Of a stretch of DNA of 64,000 bases, positions 22,098 to 34,264 are shown in pieces. How positions within the stretch are numbered: position 1 is the stretch's first letter; every line of letters begins with the position of its first letter. Origin of the DNA: Macquaria australasica (lineage: Eukaryota > Chordata > Actinopteri > Centrarchiformes > Percichthyidae); the NCBI GenBank assembly GCA_005408345.1, contig SEMN01000057.1, positions 1,302,001-1,366,000 of the forward strand, read 5' to 3'. The notes beneath the pieces are model-generated. The model saw nothing but the letters and a program-made list of their open reading frames with translations. It was not told the origin of the DNA and searched no databases. Position numbers and translations under genes: made by a program.

Positions 22098-23682
22098 GGT
22101 GTTGAACTGGTGACAATCCAAGCAGAGGAAGCTCTCCCCAAGGCGAGGTGTTGTTAACAGGGTGAGAGGAGCGTAGACAGTGAGGGACAAAAACACACTC
22201 TGCTCCTACTGGCTCTGCCAACCAGAGAGCAGACTTTGACCTGTGATTAGGTTCTAGCAGACAGCAAGGCACTCTCTCATGTTGGGAGCAAAGGTCATCC
22301 CCATATCAATCCAAAGAAAGCTTTGACAATTCCTCTAATCCTCTCATTCTCTGCGATTCTTGAACACATGAAATCATCACAGTTTTATCCACAAAGCTAT
22401 AATTGGAATTTTATGACTCAAAAGTCACATGGAACTTGAGCCTAGAGGAAAACACTCTTCGTATTCACGTATCCACCTAAACACTCGGCACATCTAATGC
22501 TGGCATTTCAGTCTGTGACCTTTATCAAGACATCACAAACTTCAAACCATCTTCCATGTGTTTTGATAAAGGTCACAGACTGACACTTCAGTGCTGAATA
22601 AGTACAAACTGAACATTATCTTATTCATTTGGCATGTCTCTGCTGCCCTCTTGTGTTTGAAGAGTAATTTTTGTCCTTTTTTTCTCTCCCTGTCCAACAA
22701 CAGAGATCTGTTTTACTGATACCAGTTGTGAATTATGTTATGGGATGTCAGGTTTTTTCTTCCTATCCCTTATTTAGTCTGTAGGCTACTAATGAATACT
22801 TACTATTGTCTCTTGCAGCCAGAAATGAGAGAACGGCCTGCTATCCTACTCATTTTCTGTGGAATCATGTTCATGCACAGCTCGCCACAGAATAAATCAG
22901 AAAAAGATGGCTGTGACAATATCCAGGCCCTTTTTTCTGCTTTGAAACAGTTCACTTTTCAGTTCATTAACATTTGAGTAGCTCCAGGCTGTACATACAT
23001 CACAACTTATTTGATTTCAGCCTTAAGGTGGAAGTTGTTCATATTGACAAATACTAAGTGGACTGCCCTGGGCCACTAAAACAACATATGTGAAGTGTCA
23101 GATTCACTGCAGTTCTTTAACGGCTGGATGAGTGGAAACTGAAACCTCTATTATGAAACACCACATGTGCATGTGATCACTGCACCTGAAGCACTTTCAT
23201 AATTTAAGGCTTAATGGTTATGAAATGAATTAAGTATTTTCTTTTTATGCTACTTTCTACTTCTACTTCACCACATTTCAGAGGCAGATATTGTCCTTTT
23301 TACTCCACTATAATAATTTGACAGAATCTCTGTAGTGTGTTATTGCTTGCTTGCTGATACTGGTGGAAGTTTTAAGCTATTCTCTACAGTATTATGTCTG
23401 GTAAAGAGCTTATTTTATATGTACTAAACTGAAGGGCTACGGCAGGGATAAGGCCATCTTGCTGGTTGTTAAAGATGCGACTCTATTAAATACTTATTCC
23501 TTCATTTTATTGCACACTGCACTTTATCTAGCTGACTTTGAAATGTCCATCTCAAGAAATGATCCTCTCATTTACTTGCAGATGAAGCTATTCACTCTCT
23601 GTTTGTAGATCAAAATGTATTTCATCCCACAACGTCCTAGAGGTAAAACATAGGAAAGCAGCAGTAAGTAAGAGTCTCCTAG
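22098..23682 (-). other. pla2g12b upstream region and c6orf118 3' flank
   Basis: No exon is visible. The segment contains a 21-base perfect inverted repeat (22508-22583) about 410 bases upstream of the pla2g12b start codon, on its transcribed side. The rest is AT-rich, with nothing recognised. Confidence 0.5.
22508..22583. promoter_or_regulatory. Perfect 21-bp inverted repeat (hairpin or paired nuclear-receptor half-sites)
   Basis: The 21-base left arm (22508-22528, beginning TCAGTCTGTGACC) is exactly complementary to 22563-22583, with a 34-base spacer. Each arm contains AAGGTCA (as TGACCTT on the left), the extended nuclear-receptor half-site. It could be a MITE remnant or a regulatory site; the regulatory reading is inference. 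Confidence 0.5.
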
Positions 23683-26600
23683 TCAAGTGTCACATATACA
23701 GTATGAGCAATATAACATGTACCGTCTTATGGCTGTCCTTGCTTTCTCTCTGTTCAGCACCATGTTGATGTTCTTTTCCAGATCCTTGAGGGAATAACAG
23801 AGTAAAAAACACATGACCTGCTGTCACATAGCAGGACCTGCATTTAAAATCTGTAATACTTAAAAAAAATGATGATATGGTAGGAAAAAGGTCAAACTCC
23901 CTTGCCTTGTTGGTGGTCTTCAGACGGTCATTTGAGGCTATCAGTCTCATTATCTCTGTCTGGAATGAAACAGAAAAAAATGCTAACTAAAAACTGCAAC
24001 CATATGCAGTTTTAGCAATCACCAATCATACTTCCTGCTTTAATTTTATTTCTGAGAGAGAGCAAAGGCAAAACTGATGCTCAATGTGATATAAAAGTCA
24101 AGCTGTGCTGTCCATATGCATGGCAAAATATATGTGAGGACAGTTTATCTCCCAGCACCTTTAGGTCTTTAATGCGTCTTTCAGTGGCCGTGGTTGTAAC
24201 AGTGGAGACCAGCTTCTCCTTAATCTCCTCCTCCAGCTGTTGGATCTCCCTCCACGTGTTCAACACCTGAAGCCTCTTGGATTGGACACTGTTGGTGCAG
24301 CCGATGGCAGTCCCTCTGTCCTGCAGCCCTGACAGAGATGTATCTGTCCAAACACAGAAGAGCCTAGCATGAATGCACTGTAGTGCCGAATGATGTATCT
24401 GTACGTGTACATACACACCCCAGCATGCATTATAAAGTCACAGCTGACTCACTGAAACTACAAAACTCTCTTCATGCCTGTTGTCATGACAAAGTAAATA
24501 TTTGTTCAGTCTGTCCACACCAGAGATTTAAAAGTTAGCATGTGCTGTTGCCCTGCAGGGTAATGCACAGTAAATGCTTGGATGTGGTTTACTAGTGATT
24601 AGATATACCAATGTAGTCTTGAGACTTACTCTTCATGTCACTGTCCTCTTGGCCTATGATAGCTGGAACATTCTGTAATTCATTTCGGACTCTGAGGTTA
24701 AAAAAAGAACAAACTTGCTTTAACTAATGAGAATGTATAAAAATATGTATACTCTGTTTTGTTAGACATATCGTTGCAGTACCGTTTATTTTCCTCTAGA
24801 GCTCTTCTGGCCTCATGTTCCAGTCTGGAAACCTCTTTTTCAGCATCTTCCAACTCCATTTCCCTTACTTTGCCATTGCCAAGATCTTCTGGTGAAGTAT
24901 TCAACGACTGTAACATAACAACACCAACAGAATCATATTAATTGAATTAATTTAGACTTATATTGTTTGTAACAAATGCAAAAGAGGCTCAAGAGAAATG
25001 TTTATTCTGTGACTATTGCTAAACTATTTAAGTCCTCTACTGTGGAAAGTTTCAGTATCTGTAATGTGCAACTCTCTGAGCCCCATCAACATATTCTGCT
25101 AAGTCAGAAATACATGATAGTTATACAAAAAGATCCCATTGCCAGCAGTCCTGAGTTCAGTTCTTAATGGACATGTTGGCTAAAATTACCTTGAAAATGA
25201 ATGACAGGCCCTGTCACAAGATTTACCTTCAACCCTTTGAACTGTGACTGAACAATAGGTGCAGTTTTGTCACATTACAATGATTATGAATTTACAAAAT
25301 CCAGTTACATATTAGCGCTAACATTTCTCTTTTTAGAAGACGCTTTTTGCTGTCCTTCATTCTTAAACAGTATAAAACGCTATTTCCACAAACTGTGAAA
25401 GTGCCTGAGCTTGATAATCCATCACAGTAAAAATGAAGCCGTTATGTTAGTTTGCTGCCAATCAACTGACACCCACAGAAGGGAGTCAATGTTTTTGACA
25501 GGAAATAACACCAGAACGTCACATCCATGTCTCAGGTCTTCTTCTTCTTATTTACAGCTATATTAAATACGTTTTGGCAGTGTGCTTTACCGTATCGTGT
25601 TGTGATGATTGGGAAGCCATCATGTGGTTGACATACAAATCATAATCTGTCTGGAAGAAAAAAAGAAAACATTATTTCACTCTGTGTATTTTGTTGATTT
25701 TTTTATTATGTGTCTTTGTGGATCAATCAAAACTCACATGACGTTATTTTGATCAACACAAGCTTCATTACATTAAAAGCTGATGGTGGGAAAGACATTA
25801 GACATTTATCACAAACAGGGCTGCTGGGTACAGATCTTGTGTATAAAATATCCAGCTGTATTAACGAATAATAAACTTTTTCCAAGGTGCTATGATATTT
25901 TAGCCACTGTTGCATGTCAACCTCACTGTCTACTCAGTACAATAAATGAATGTCAAGCAATGATCAGTTTAGTTTAATTTTGTTTATGTGCAAAATGCAC
26001 AAACACTAATAGTGCAATGCAAAACTATAAACATGCAAAGCAGTTTTACTGACAGTGTGAGCAAAGCTATTGTGTGCAAAAAAGAAACTTGCATGACCCT
26101 ATAAGACATTTCTTATGAATGAGCACTAATCCAACCGTTGCCCTCTAATGACCTGCTCCCTGGCGCATCATGACCAGGTTCCAGTCGTTGCTCCACTTCC
26201 GCTTGCTACACCAGGGACTCACTCTCTCTTGGCTCTAATACGTCTGACGGCACATGCTAAAAATGTGCTAGTGGGTACAGAGGAAATGGAAAAACCTTAA
26301 TTTCCCTCAGGATGCGTCCAAATACTGGCGAGCCTTCACATACATCATCAAAGACGTCACTGAACACCACAAGGCGGTCTCTGCTGGGCCAGCTTTGCGC
26401 TGACAGCTTCTTCAGCTCCTGGGTATGGCAGGAACACACACGCACACACACGCGATGTTAGCAAGTTAAGATGTGCGTGAGAGTCTGTGTGTGTCTTTAT
26501 TCATGCACCTTCTGCAAGAGTGTTGAGAGAGCGTTTCTGAATTGCCATCTCATGAAAAATGGAAACGTTAGACAGCCTGAAAATTCAAAGCAGGGCAATT

Positions 26601-27280
26601 ACAAAACTAATGTGTGATGTCATGGTTTGTGTGAGCATTCTCACCTTCTGTAGTTTCCTCTCATGCATTTCAGCAACATTTATTCCAGCCCAGTGGTCCT
26701 GCTTGGCTATAACTTGCCTGCCAAATCGTTGTTTCGTCTTTAGCTGGCCTTCATTATTCAGGCCTTTCTGCTCAGAATGGCTCGAGCTAAATTGCTGTTT
26801 CCCCTCCGGTTCAGATGAAGAGTTAGACTTTTTCTGGGAAAAGGCTCTCGGCTGGACCGGCAAAGAGTTTGAGGAGCAGTAAACTATCTTAGGTAGACTT
26901 ATATTTTCTCTTCTGTCTGCATGTGATGAGCGATCAGCAGCCTGATCTTGTCTTGACCTTGAGACTTCAGACTCTACTAAAGCCGTACCAGTGAAGAACT
27001 CAGAGGGAAACTCTTTCATTTCTTTCTTCTTTACATGGGTCAGTGCCTTTGTCCTTGTCTGCTGGAGTGTCAGAGGTTTTGGGGTTTCTTCTCTCTGAGA
27101 CATCCTCCAGAAAGACTGCTTTGTCTCCCTCTGAGGCGGATTCTGGCTCAGGCTACGGGGCCCCAGATGACCTGAGGAGTAGGTCTGGATATCAGCCTTC
27201 TGACCGGCTTCAGCAGCCAGCAGCAGTCTGTGGATGTCGCTCCCAAAGCAACTAAGCTTTGGCTTACAGCTGCTGGACAT
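23683..27280 (-). CDS. c6orf118: Coiled-coil protein, probable C6orf118 orthologue (TSNAXIP1-N-like domain)
   Basis: Eight coding exons on the minus strand join in frame: 27280-26645, 26418-26296, 25650-25591, 24907-24783, 24691-24630, 24343-24159, 23959-23906 and 23784-23683. They total 448 residues; human C6orf118 is about 469. The first 212 residues are polar and low-complexity. Then come LSAQSWPSRDRLVVFSDVF and SPVFGRILREIKTDYDLYV, which resemble the N-terminal domain shared by TSNAXIP1 and C6orf118. After that come heptad-rich stretches (AEKEVSRLEHEARRALEENK; REIQQLEEEIKEKL). Location directly 3' of pde10a matches human 6q27, where C6orf118 is PDE10A's neighbour; this is the main reason for the name. 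The intron after exon 7 uses a GC donor (AAG|GCAAGG). The final exon is least certain: a GT at its ACGG|GTACATG could splice on to an unseen exon. A TSNAXIP1-like paralogue is the alternative. Molecular function is unknown; family and promoter motif suggest cilia or sperm. Confidence 0.72.
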
Positions 27281-27763
27281 GGCTATGAAGGCACAAAACA
27301 TACATTTTGGTAAAGTTTGTTAAAAAAAAACACACAAGGTGACTGACCTCACCTCAAGTACAATACATTTCCTATACTATACAGCAAAACTGTGATTTTT
27401 CCAGTAAATACATTTAATCAAAAATGAGATTACATTTTAAAGAAGTGCATTCGTGTATATAGCATGTTTATCCAAAGCTCATTATAATTAAACGGCACGA
27501 AATAGGTGAAAACAATTAACTCAGCAACGTTGTGCGTCTGAAAAAGAATTTTCTCTCCTACATAAAAAACATAAAACTATTATTTAACTGTGACTCCACA
27601 CAAATCAAATGAAGTTAGCTGGGTTTCTACAACCGTGAGGCACCCAGCAAAGAGCCAACTGTGCTTAGTATGTTTGCTTTTACATTACTTTAATATATTT
27701 CTAATAAGCAGTTGAAGCATGTGAACAAAGCAGAGATACAGAAACCCTAAATAATAACCTCAC

Positions 27764-27840
27764 CTGTTAGCTAATTGCACTTTTGTGCGGAATCACGACA
27801 AAAAACAAACTTTCTTCATGGCCCCAACAGTCTGCTCTTT
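27764..27840 (-). other. c6orf118: Probable non-coding first exon of c6orf118
   Basis: On the minus strand GCTAACAG|GTGAGG gives a strong donor with exon end at 27764, and TTCATAG|CCATG gives an acceptor at 27283, three bases before the start codon. The implied intron is 480 bases. The 5' boundary is unknown; I place it just below the X-box. Confidence 0.45.
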
Positions 27841-27845
27841 CCTCG

Positions 27846-27859
27846 GTTGCCAAGGAGAC
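27846..27859 (-). promoter_or_regulatory. RFX-type X-box in probable c6orf118 promoter
   Basis: On the minus strand the 14-mer is GTCTCCTTGGCAAC, which fits the palindromic X-box form GTNNCC-(A/T)T-RGNAAC bound by RFX factors. It lies about 80-100 bases upstream of the presumed first-exon donor, where ciliary-gene X-boxes are usually found. Confidence 0.6.
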
Positions 27860-27999
27860 CCAAGCGCGTAATGCTTGCGTTGCATTCAGTGTCTTGGTAA
27901 TAATCGTACCCGTGAGGTTTGAGGTGCTAAATCTCATTTGAACATACTGACGCAAACAGGTGAAGTTAAAGTGTACAGTGCAGACATTACTCGACCTTA

Positions 28000-30900
28000 A
28001 AAAAACTTTAACATTTGAGACACTGTGCGCAGTATGTTTAAATTAATGTTTATAGAAAGCCAAACTTTAAATGACTAGCACTGATTAATCCAGGAATTAC
28101 CTTGCTAAACTCCCAGCTAAGTCACTTTAAATCAATTGTGGCCTATTCATAAAACAATTTACATGATGAAAATAACGTTTTGTCTTTTAATTATTTGAAA
28201 TAAAGATATCAGACCTTACAGCTGATTACACAGTGAAGTCATTCAACAAGAGAAGGTGGAGTTGATTTTGAAAGGCTAGTATCACTGACTGATAAGTTAG
28301 CTGTTTAGTTTCCATGTTTTCCTTCCTCTGGGTTCTTGCAAACTGTCAATAAACATAAAACAAAGAAACAACCTTCAAAAAGAGACATATGATTGTATTA
28401 CAAATCAGGGCATGGAAGATATGTGTGAGTGATAGCAGGTATGGAGTTCAGGTAGCTGACCATGTAAGTGTAGCATCAGTGTTGGATTTATTGCCAATAT
28501 GGAATGGATTGGAATATTTGGAAGCCATGAAAAAAGGCAAGCAAGGGCTTCCTTGAATCTCAAATTCTTACTCATTTGAGCCTATCCTTTCCATAACCCC
28601 ATTCCACTTGATTTTGCTGCCTTATCCATGTGTTCTGTAAATTCTTTACCGTGGAAAACAATAGACTCCAACAAATTCCCCCCTTTTACTCAGGTTTTCT
28701 TGTTTTGTGACACTCATATGTTTTGTGTGGGCTGCCACAAATCCTTGCACCGTTACCCAATTACCAGACAAATTGTGTAAACTTTGGCTTTTGGGAAAAT
28801 CTGGTTACTGCAAAACTCCTGTAAATGCTTTAATCAAACTGTTATCTTAATCTGGTTATTCACAATAATTGGGTTATTGTGTGCAACTAAACACACCGTA
28901 ATGAGTGTAGCCTACAGAGCAAAAGAGAGGGAGGAGGAGGAGGAGAGTGAAACTCGGCCTCGGGGCTGGAACAGCCAGAATAGGAAAGCACCCAGATGGC
29001 AAAGCTGAGCATGAGGGAAGAGCAACATGCTATGCTTCATTGAAACAAGAAGGGCCATACAATGGAGTTTGCATTCATTTGCATTCTTGTGTCCTTCATT
29101 AATGTTTTGATGTAATGATGTTAAATAAAATAATCCAGTGGAGGATGGAAGACGCTCCCAGAAGTTTACTTGCCAGAAGTTTGAGGATGCATTTCTGATG
29201 ACAGTGAATAGGATCTAAGCATTACATAACAAATTAGATAATGTCTCTTTAGCGGGTCAGAGATTATGATTGTAGAACCTATAGAGTCAAAAGAGATTGA
29301 TAAATGCCATAGATTACTTAATGTTCCATTGGTAATTTAATATTTTAAAAGTAATAAAATGTAAATACAAAAAGAGTCAACTCTGTGGCTTGAAAATGCC
29401 ATCAGATAAAAAATGTAACTCCATCAGGCAGGTATGTGTTGACGAGCTGCAATTTGGGAATTGTCTGTATAGAACCATATGAAATGCATAATGGGAGTTA
29501 AAAACAGATTTTTATCGATGACATTCTATATTCAAAGAGAGTAATATCCCTCCATATACACCGCTAAACGATTTTAAGGTGTGTTTCATGAACACACCTT
29601 CCATGTAACCCTCAAACAACAGATCCAAGCATGCCACCAAATGAGCGAGTGAATGTGTATTTCCATTGATGATGGTATGGTACAAGATGGCAGCAGGAAC
29701 AGTTCAAAGGGCAACACAAGAATTGCTGTATTTCCTGCAGTAATGATAATCAATCAATACAATGGTTAACCTACCAGAAACTATGATTTGAGATAGGTAG
29801 GAAGGGTGATAATAATGCAGGCAAAAAATTGGGACAAAGTCATGTAACAAATTTCTTAGATGATTTTACATTATTGTATAGTTTTAAAATGGGGGTGGTG
29901 AGACATTAATCAGTATGTCCAGTAGACTGCAGTCCTCTCAGTTTGTCCAGCAAGAAATTAAGAGAAGATGTCTCACCATTGCCAGTAATTTTGAAGATCC
30001 CAATCTTTATTTATATTTTGAATTTCAAGTATTGACACTGACTTATCTCTGGGATAATTCAACAAATGAACCCGATTAAGTGCAATAACATGCTGACCAA
30101 TCAGGAGTGCGGCATTGTCACCCAACACAGTCACTGAGTCTGCAGCTCTATTAATAAAATAGTATGCATTAATTGTAAAATAAATACAAGTAAATAGGTA
30201 TTTCAAACAATAAATAAAGAATGATCTGACACAGAGGTGTGTTTTTCAGGTATTTAATAAAAGTCATTTGGGCTACTGCTTTTACATTTACAGTTGAGAC
30301 ATTCTGCAATTATTCTGGGTAACAGTAACATGTCTAGACCGTTTTGTTTATCTTAATGTTTACTTTGTACAAAACAAAAAGGCCAACATTATTTTTCTTT
30401 GTATAAAAAATATAAGTTAATTTAAATTTAACTCTAATTAAGAAAATAACAATAGTAATAATAGCAATAATAATAATCATCAATAATAATAATGATAAAG
30501 ATCATAAGCTAAACATAGTGCAGACAATGGGATATAACTGGTGCTGAAAAGTAGAAGGGACAGTGCAGTGTTATGGACTTAACCACGTTCTCTGGTGGGG
30601 TTGGGGGGCAGTCAAAAGCTTTCTCTCTCTCTAACGCACACACATGCCCGCACACTTGCACACACAGTGTACACACCCAGTCAGAAAGTGCACAACTGCC
30701 ATTCAGTTTAGCACCATCAGAGCATACATCTCAGTCTGTACAAACTAATTCCTAGATTGTACACAGTATACACCTATTACCGTATATGCAAAAATTATAT
30801 AGAAACTTCAGTTTAGGTGCATGCTAATTGTTGCTCTTGGTTGCAGCTCACTGGAAGCAATTCTGAAAAGTAAGACAGAGCACATCCTGGAAACAGCCAC

Positions 30901-32698
30901 CACCGAGGATCTGCAATCAACAAAACATTCATCAAAATGTACATTCACACTATTGAGGGGCCACAGTACCAGTCATAAAACAAAATATTTGAGCGGTAAT
31001 TTCAGTCTTGGAGGGACGAGGTCCACTGGAATGACAGTTTCAGACAAAACTATTGTCTTTTGGAAGATCTCGGAAACTCATTTGGAAGAGTCCAAATGTA
31101 CCCCCCTTGCATGATGTTGGAGAGTCAGTGAAAAGGAGGATGATTTATTTCCTTCAAAAGGTCCTGCATATGAGGGGAACTTCTGTTACACACCTGCAAA
31201 AAGTCAACCAACCTTCTTGAATTGCAATCCCAGAGATAGACACATGATGTACTTTAGCTTAACAGGTTTGACATTATGGGAAAATATGAAGCTGACCATT
31301 GTTGAGACTTCTGTTGAGCTGCTGTGCCTGGCATCGGCCGCAAAATGACAACAAGTGTTCAGTGACTAAATGACTAAATGTTTCACACTACGGCTTTGAA
31401 CCTGAAAGCCTATGCCAAAGACTATATAGTCTACAACTTACTCCACCCTTTTATTTAATTTATACTGCAATAATTCATCACGCCTTGGCCAGGTGGTATA
31501 AATCAGGGCGCTGTCTGGACATTACACAAAGTAGTCAACATGTAAAAAGTTTGTTGTGTGACTGCAAACAACCACTTAGCCAACTTGTGCAGTATCCTCA
31601 TTTTACTTGTGTTTTATTCAGGGGAGTGATTACTGATTAATGAGGAGGAACCAGATTGTAGTGTAAAATAATTTATGACGTGATAGTGGCGTGAAAAATG
31701 TTAAGAGAGTGGAAATTCAATAGTATGCAGTCTTGGCTTACTAGAACTCATGTGAAACGGATGCTATTTGTGCATCTTGCTCTTTTTTTGTCTTATAAAC
31801 TCCGTCCTACAAACATTATTACTGCTGGCCTGGGATCAGATCCTGTTAATCAGAAGGAAGTTGATGTACTATGCAGCAGGTTCCTAAATGCCAAGGGGGG
31901 CCGGGGGCAGTGCTGCCGGGTCCACTTCAGGGAGAAACATTGTGACTCTCTTGTGACTGTGTTCACAAGTGTCGACATTATCTAACTCTTCTCGTCACAG
32001 TTCATCCACATTTTGTGGAATACACTGCGGGGGGGTTTCTGCCATCTCCACGTAGAATAGGCTGCATGTCTTTATTCAAGTACTGCAAAGGATTTTTGCT
32101 CAAAAAGTAATAAAAAAACATTCTGACATCCACCTTCTCAGTAAGGTGGCATTACACCATACATCTGCTCTACACATTCCTTCTGTCTCTGGGAAAACCT
32201 TGCTGAAGTAGTGCGCGTACGATAAACCTACCACAGAAGGCAAACAGTACCATTTCAAAAAAGCCTGAACCGGCAACAAGATTTCACATATTCTAGCCTG
32301 TGAACGGTTCAGAGTAAGGCCTCTGCAAATACAAGACCATAAAAGAATCAGCTCAAAGAAAATAAAAATATCATAAAATAACACGAAAACAGCCAAAATA
32401 AAACAACCAAAACGGCACAAGTCCATTCTACCAAATGAATTCCCAAGCTGAGTGGATGTAGGGTGATGGGTTGAAGTCCCTCCCCATCGGCTGTCTGTCA
32501 GTCTCTGGGATCGGTGAAACCGTCAGTGTTGACACCTCCGTCACCCAATGAGGTAACTGTGTGTTTTCAAAGTCAAGTCGCCTTTAGCTGATCCGTCTCC
32601 TGCTAACACAGGATGTGGGTTCTTCCCCCTACAAAGTTCCAGGTCCGTGGCAGGATTGCAGTTGTATTCCTTTGGTGGGCCAGCAACCCCCTTGGTAG
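28000..32698 (-). other. pde10a: Intergenic DNA and pde10a 3' UTR
   Basis: From the pde10a stop (32699) leftward there is no further coding exon. Minus-strand AATAAA hexamers (TTTATT on +) occur at 32071-32076 and 30006-30011, among others, so the 3' UTR could be 0.6 to 2.7 kb. An (AAT)n-like run lies near 30440-30500. Between about 28000 and 30000 I recognise nothing. Confidence 0.5.
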
Positions 32699-34011
32699 TC
32701 AGTTGTCCACCTTGACAGGGCCTGAATCACAAGGCCGGCTGGGCACTATGTCCTCCACCTCTCCCCGCGATATCTTCTCCCACTGGACCAGGTTCTCCCT
32801 GCAAACACAAAGCACCTCCGTCAGATTGAGACTCAGTGTGTCGTGGGTTTACAATCAGGGCTGTGCTACTAACGCAGACATTTCATTTCTTACTGCAAAG
32901 ACATGGCTTAGAATCTGAAATAAGAGGATAAAGTCATGTCAGCATGAATCAAAGACACTGTCAACTCCATCAATAATAGGACAGAACTATTTATAAAAAT
33001 ATTTAAATTATTAAAAATTATTTATAAACAAAAGCACACTGTGAATTAAATTGCCTGATGCTTTTTTACTTTAAATGCTGATTATATTAGGCTAATAAGG
33101 GCCTTTTGATTTGATTAAGCTATTATCAAATGTATATTTGTTACTTATCCACTGCTGTTAATTTACAGTTTTCTTGTTGAATGAAAATTAAATATACCAC
33201 TGTAGCTATTGATGGGGCTAGCTAGTTAGCACACAACATTATAACACTTTGCTGCCACAAGGGTGTGCATCTGATGTTACAAAATGGTGTGGACATAATA
33301 TTGTTAGAGACAGCCAGAACTTTAAAAAAAACATGAGCTGAAATTATGCAACTATAGCAGAAATATCAGAATACCAATATGATCAGGATATCCAATTATG
33401 GTTCTGAAGAGATCCATATTAAATGGCATGAAATTTCAACAATCAACAATACAAAAGCTGCATTAAACCAAACCAAAAACTGTATTAAACAACTAAATAT
33501 AATTAATTTACACTGGCAATTTATTCAAGACAAAAATCTCAAAATGAACAATGGTCAAACATACGTCACAGCAGCCAGGCAACACCAGTGTACTTCATTA
33601 GTCATCTACAGTAGCGGTCCTATCAGTTCTTGTTGCCATGAAGGTAACCTCTACCCCCCGTGCTATAATCAAGTCTGACATACGAGTGCAAAGAGTGCTG
33701 CCTTTTGCTGCCATTCCATTCAATTAGCCAGCCTGATGCAGTTTACACGTCCGTGGCCGATCCCACAACAAGCAGCCGGGCTCCGCAGGGTCTAGGCCCG
33801 CTGCCCACCCAGAGCCCGGTGCTGACGTACAGCCGGGGCTTAAATATTACACTGCTCACTTTGTTTGCATTCCCCGCAGATCAAGGTCACAGCGTTTTAA
33901 AAAGCAGCGGGTTACCCCAGGGGGGCAGGCAAATGCGCAATATGATCCTGTTCAACAACCAGAAATGACACATATAAATACATTCTTACACTGTTATCGA
34001 ATGTGACATGC

Positions 34012-34073
<62 letters not shown>

Positions 34074-34207
34074 ACGCACCAAGTTAGGAAGAGAATCCAT
34101 TTCCTGTTAGTACACTATATTCTATAATGAAGTTTGTTTAATCCATATCAGTACAGTAGCATGTGTGTTTTGTTTGTATTTTCAGTGGAATGCCTGGAAC
34201 GTGTGCC

Positions 34208-34264
<57 letters not shown>

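Noticed and set aside
22098..22196. Upstream in-frame ATG extending PLA2G12B by 33 residues
   Set aside because: It would place the signal peptide internally; the ATG at 22097 begins the hydrophobic leader directly.
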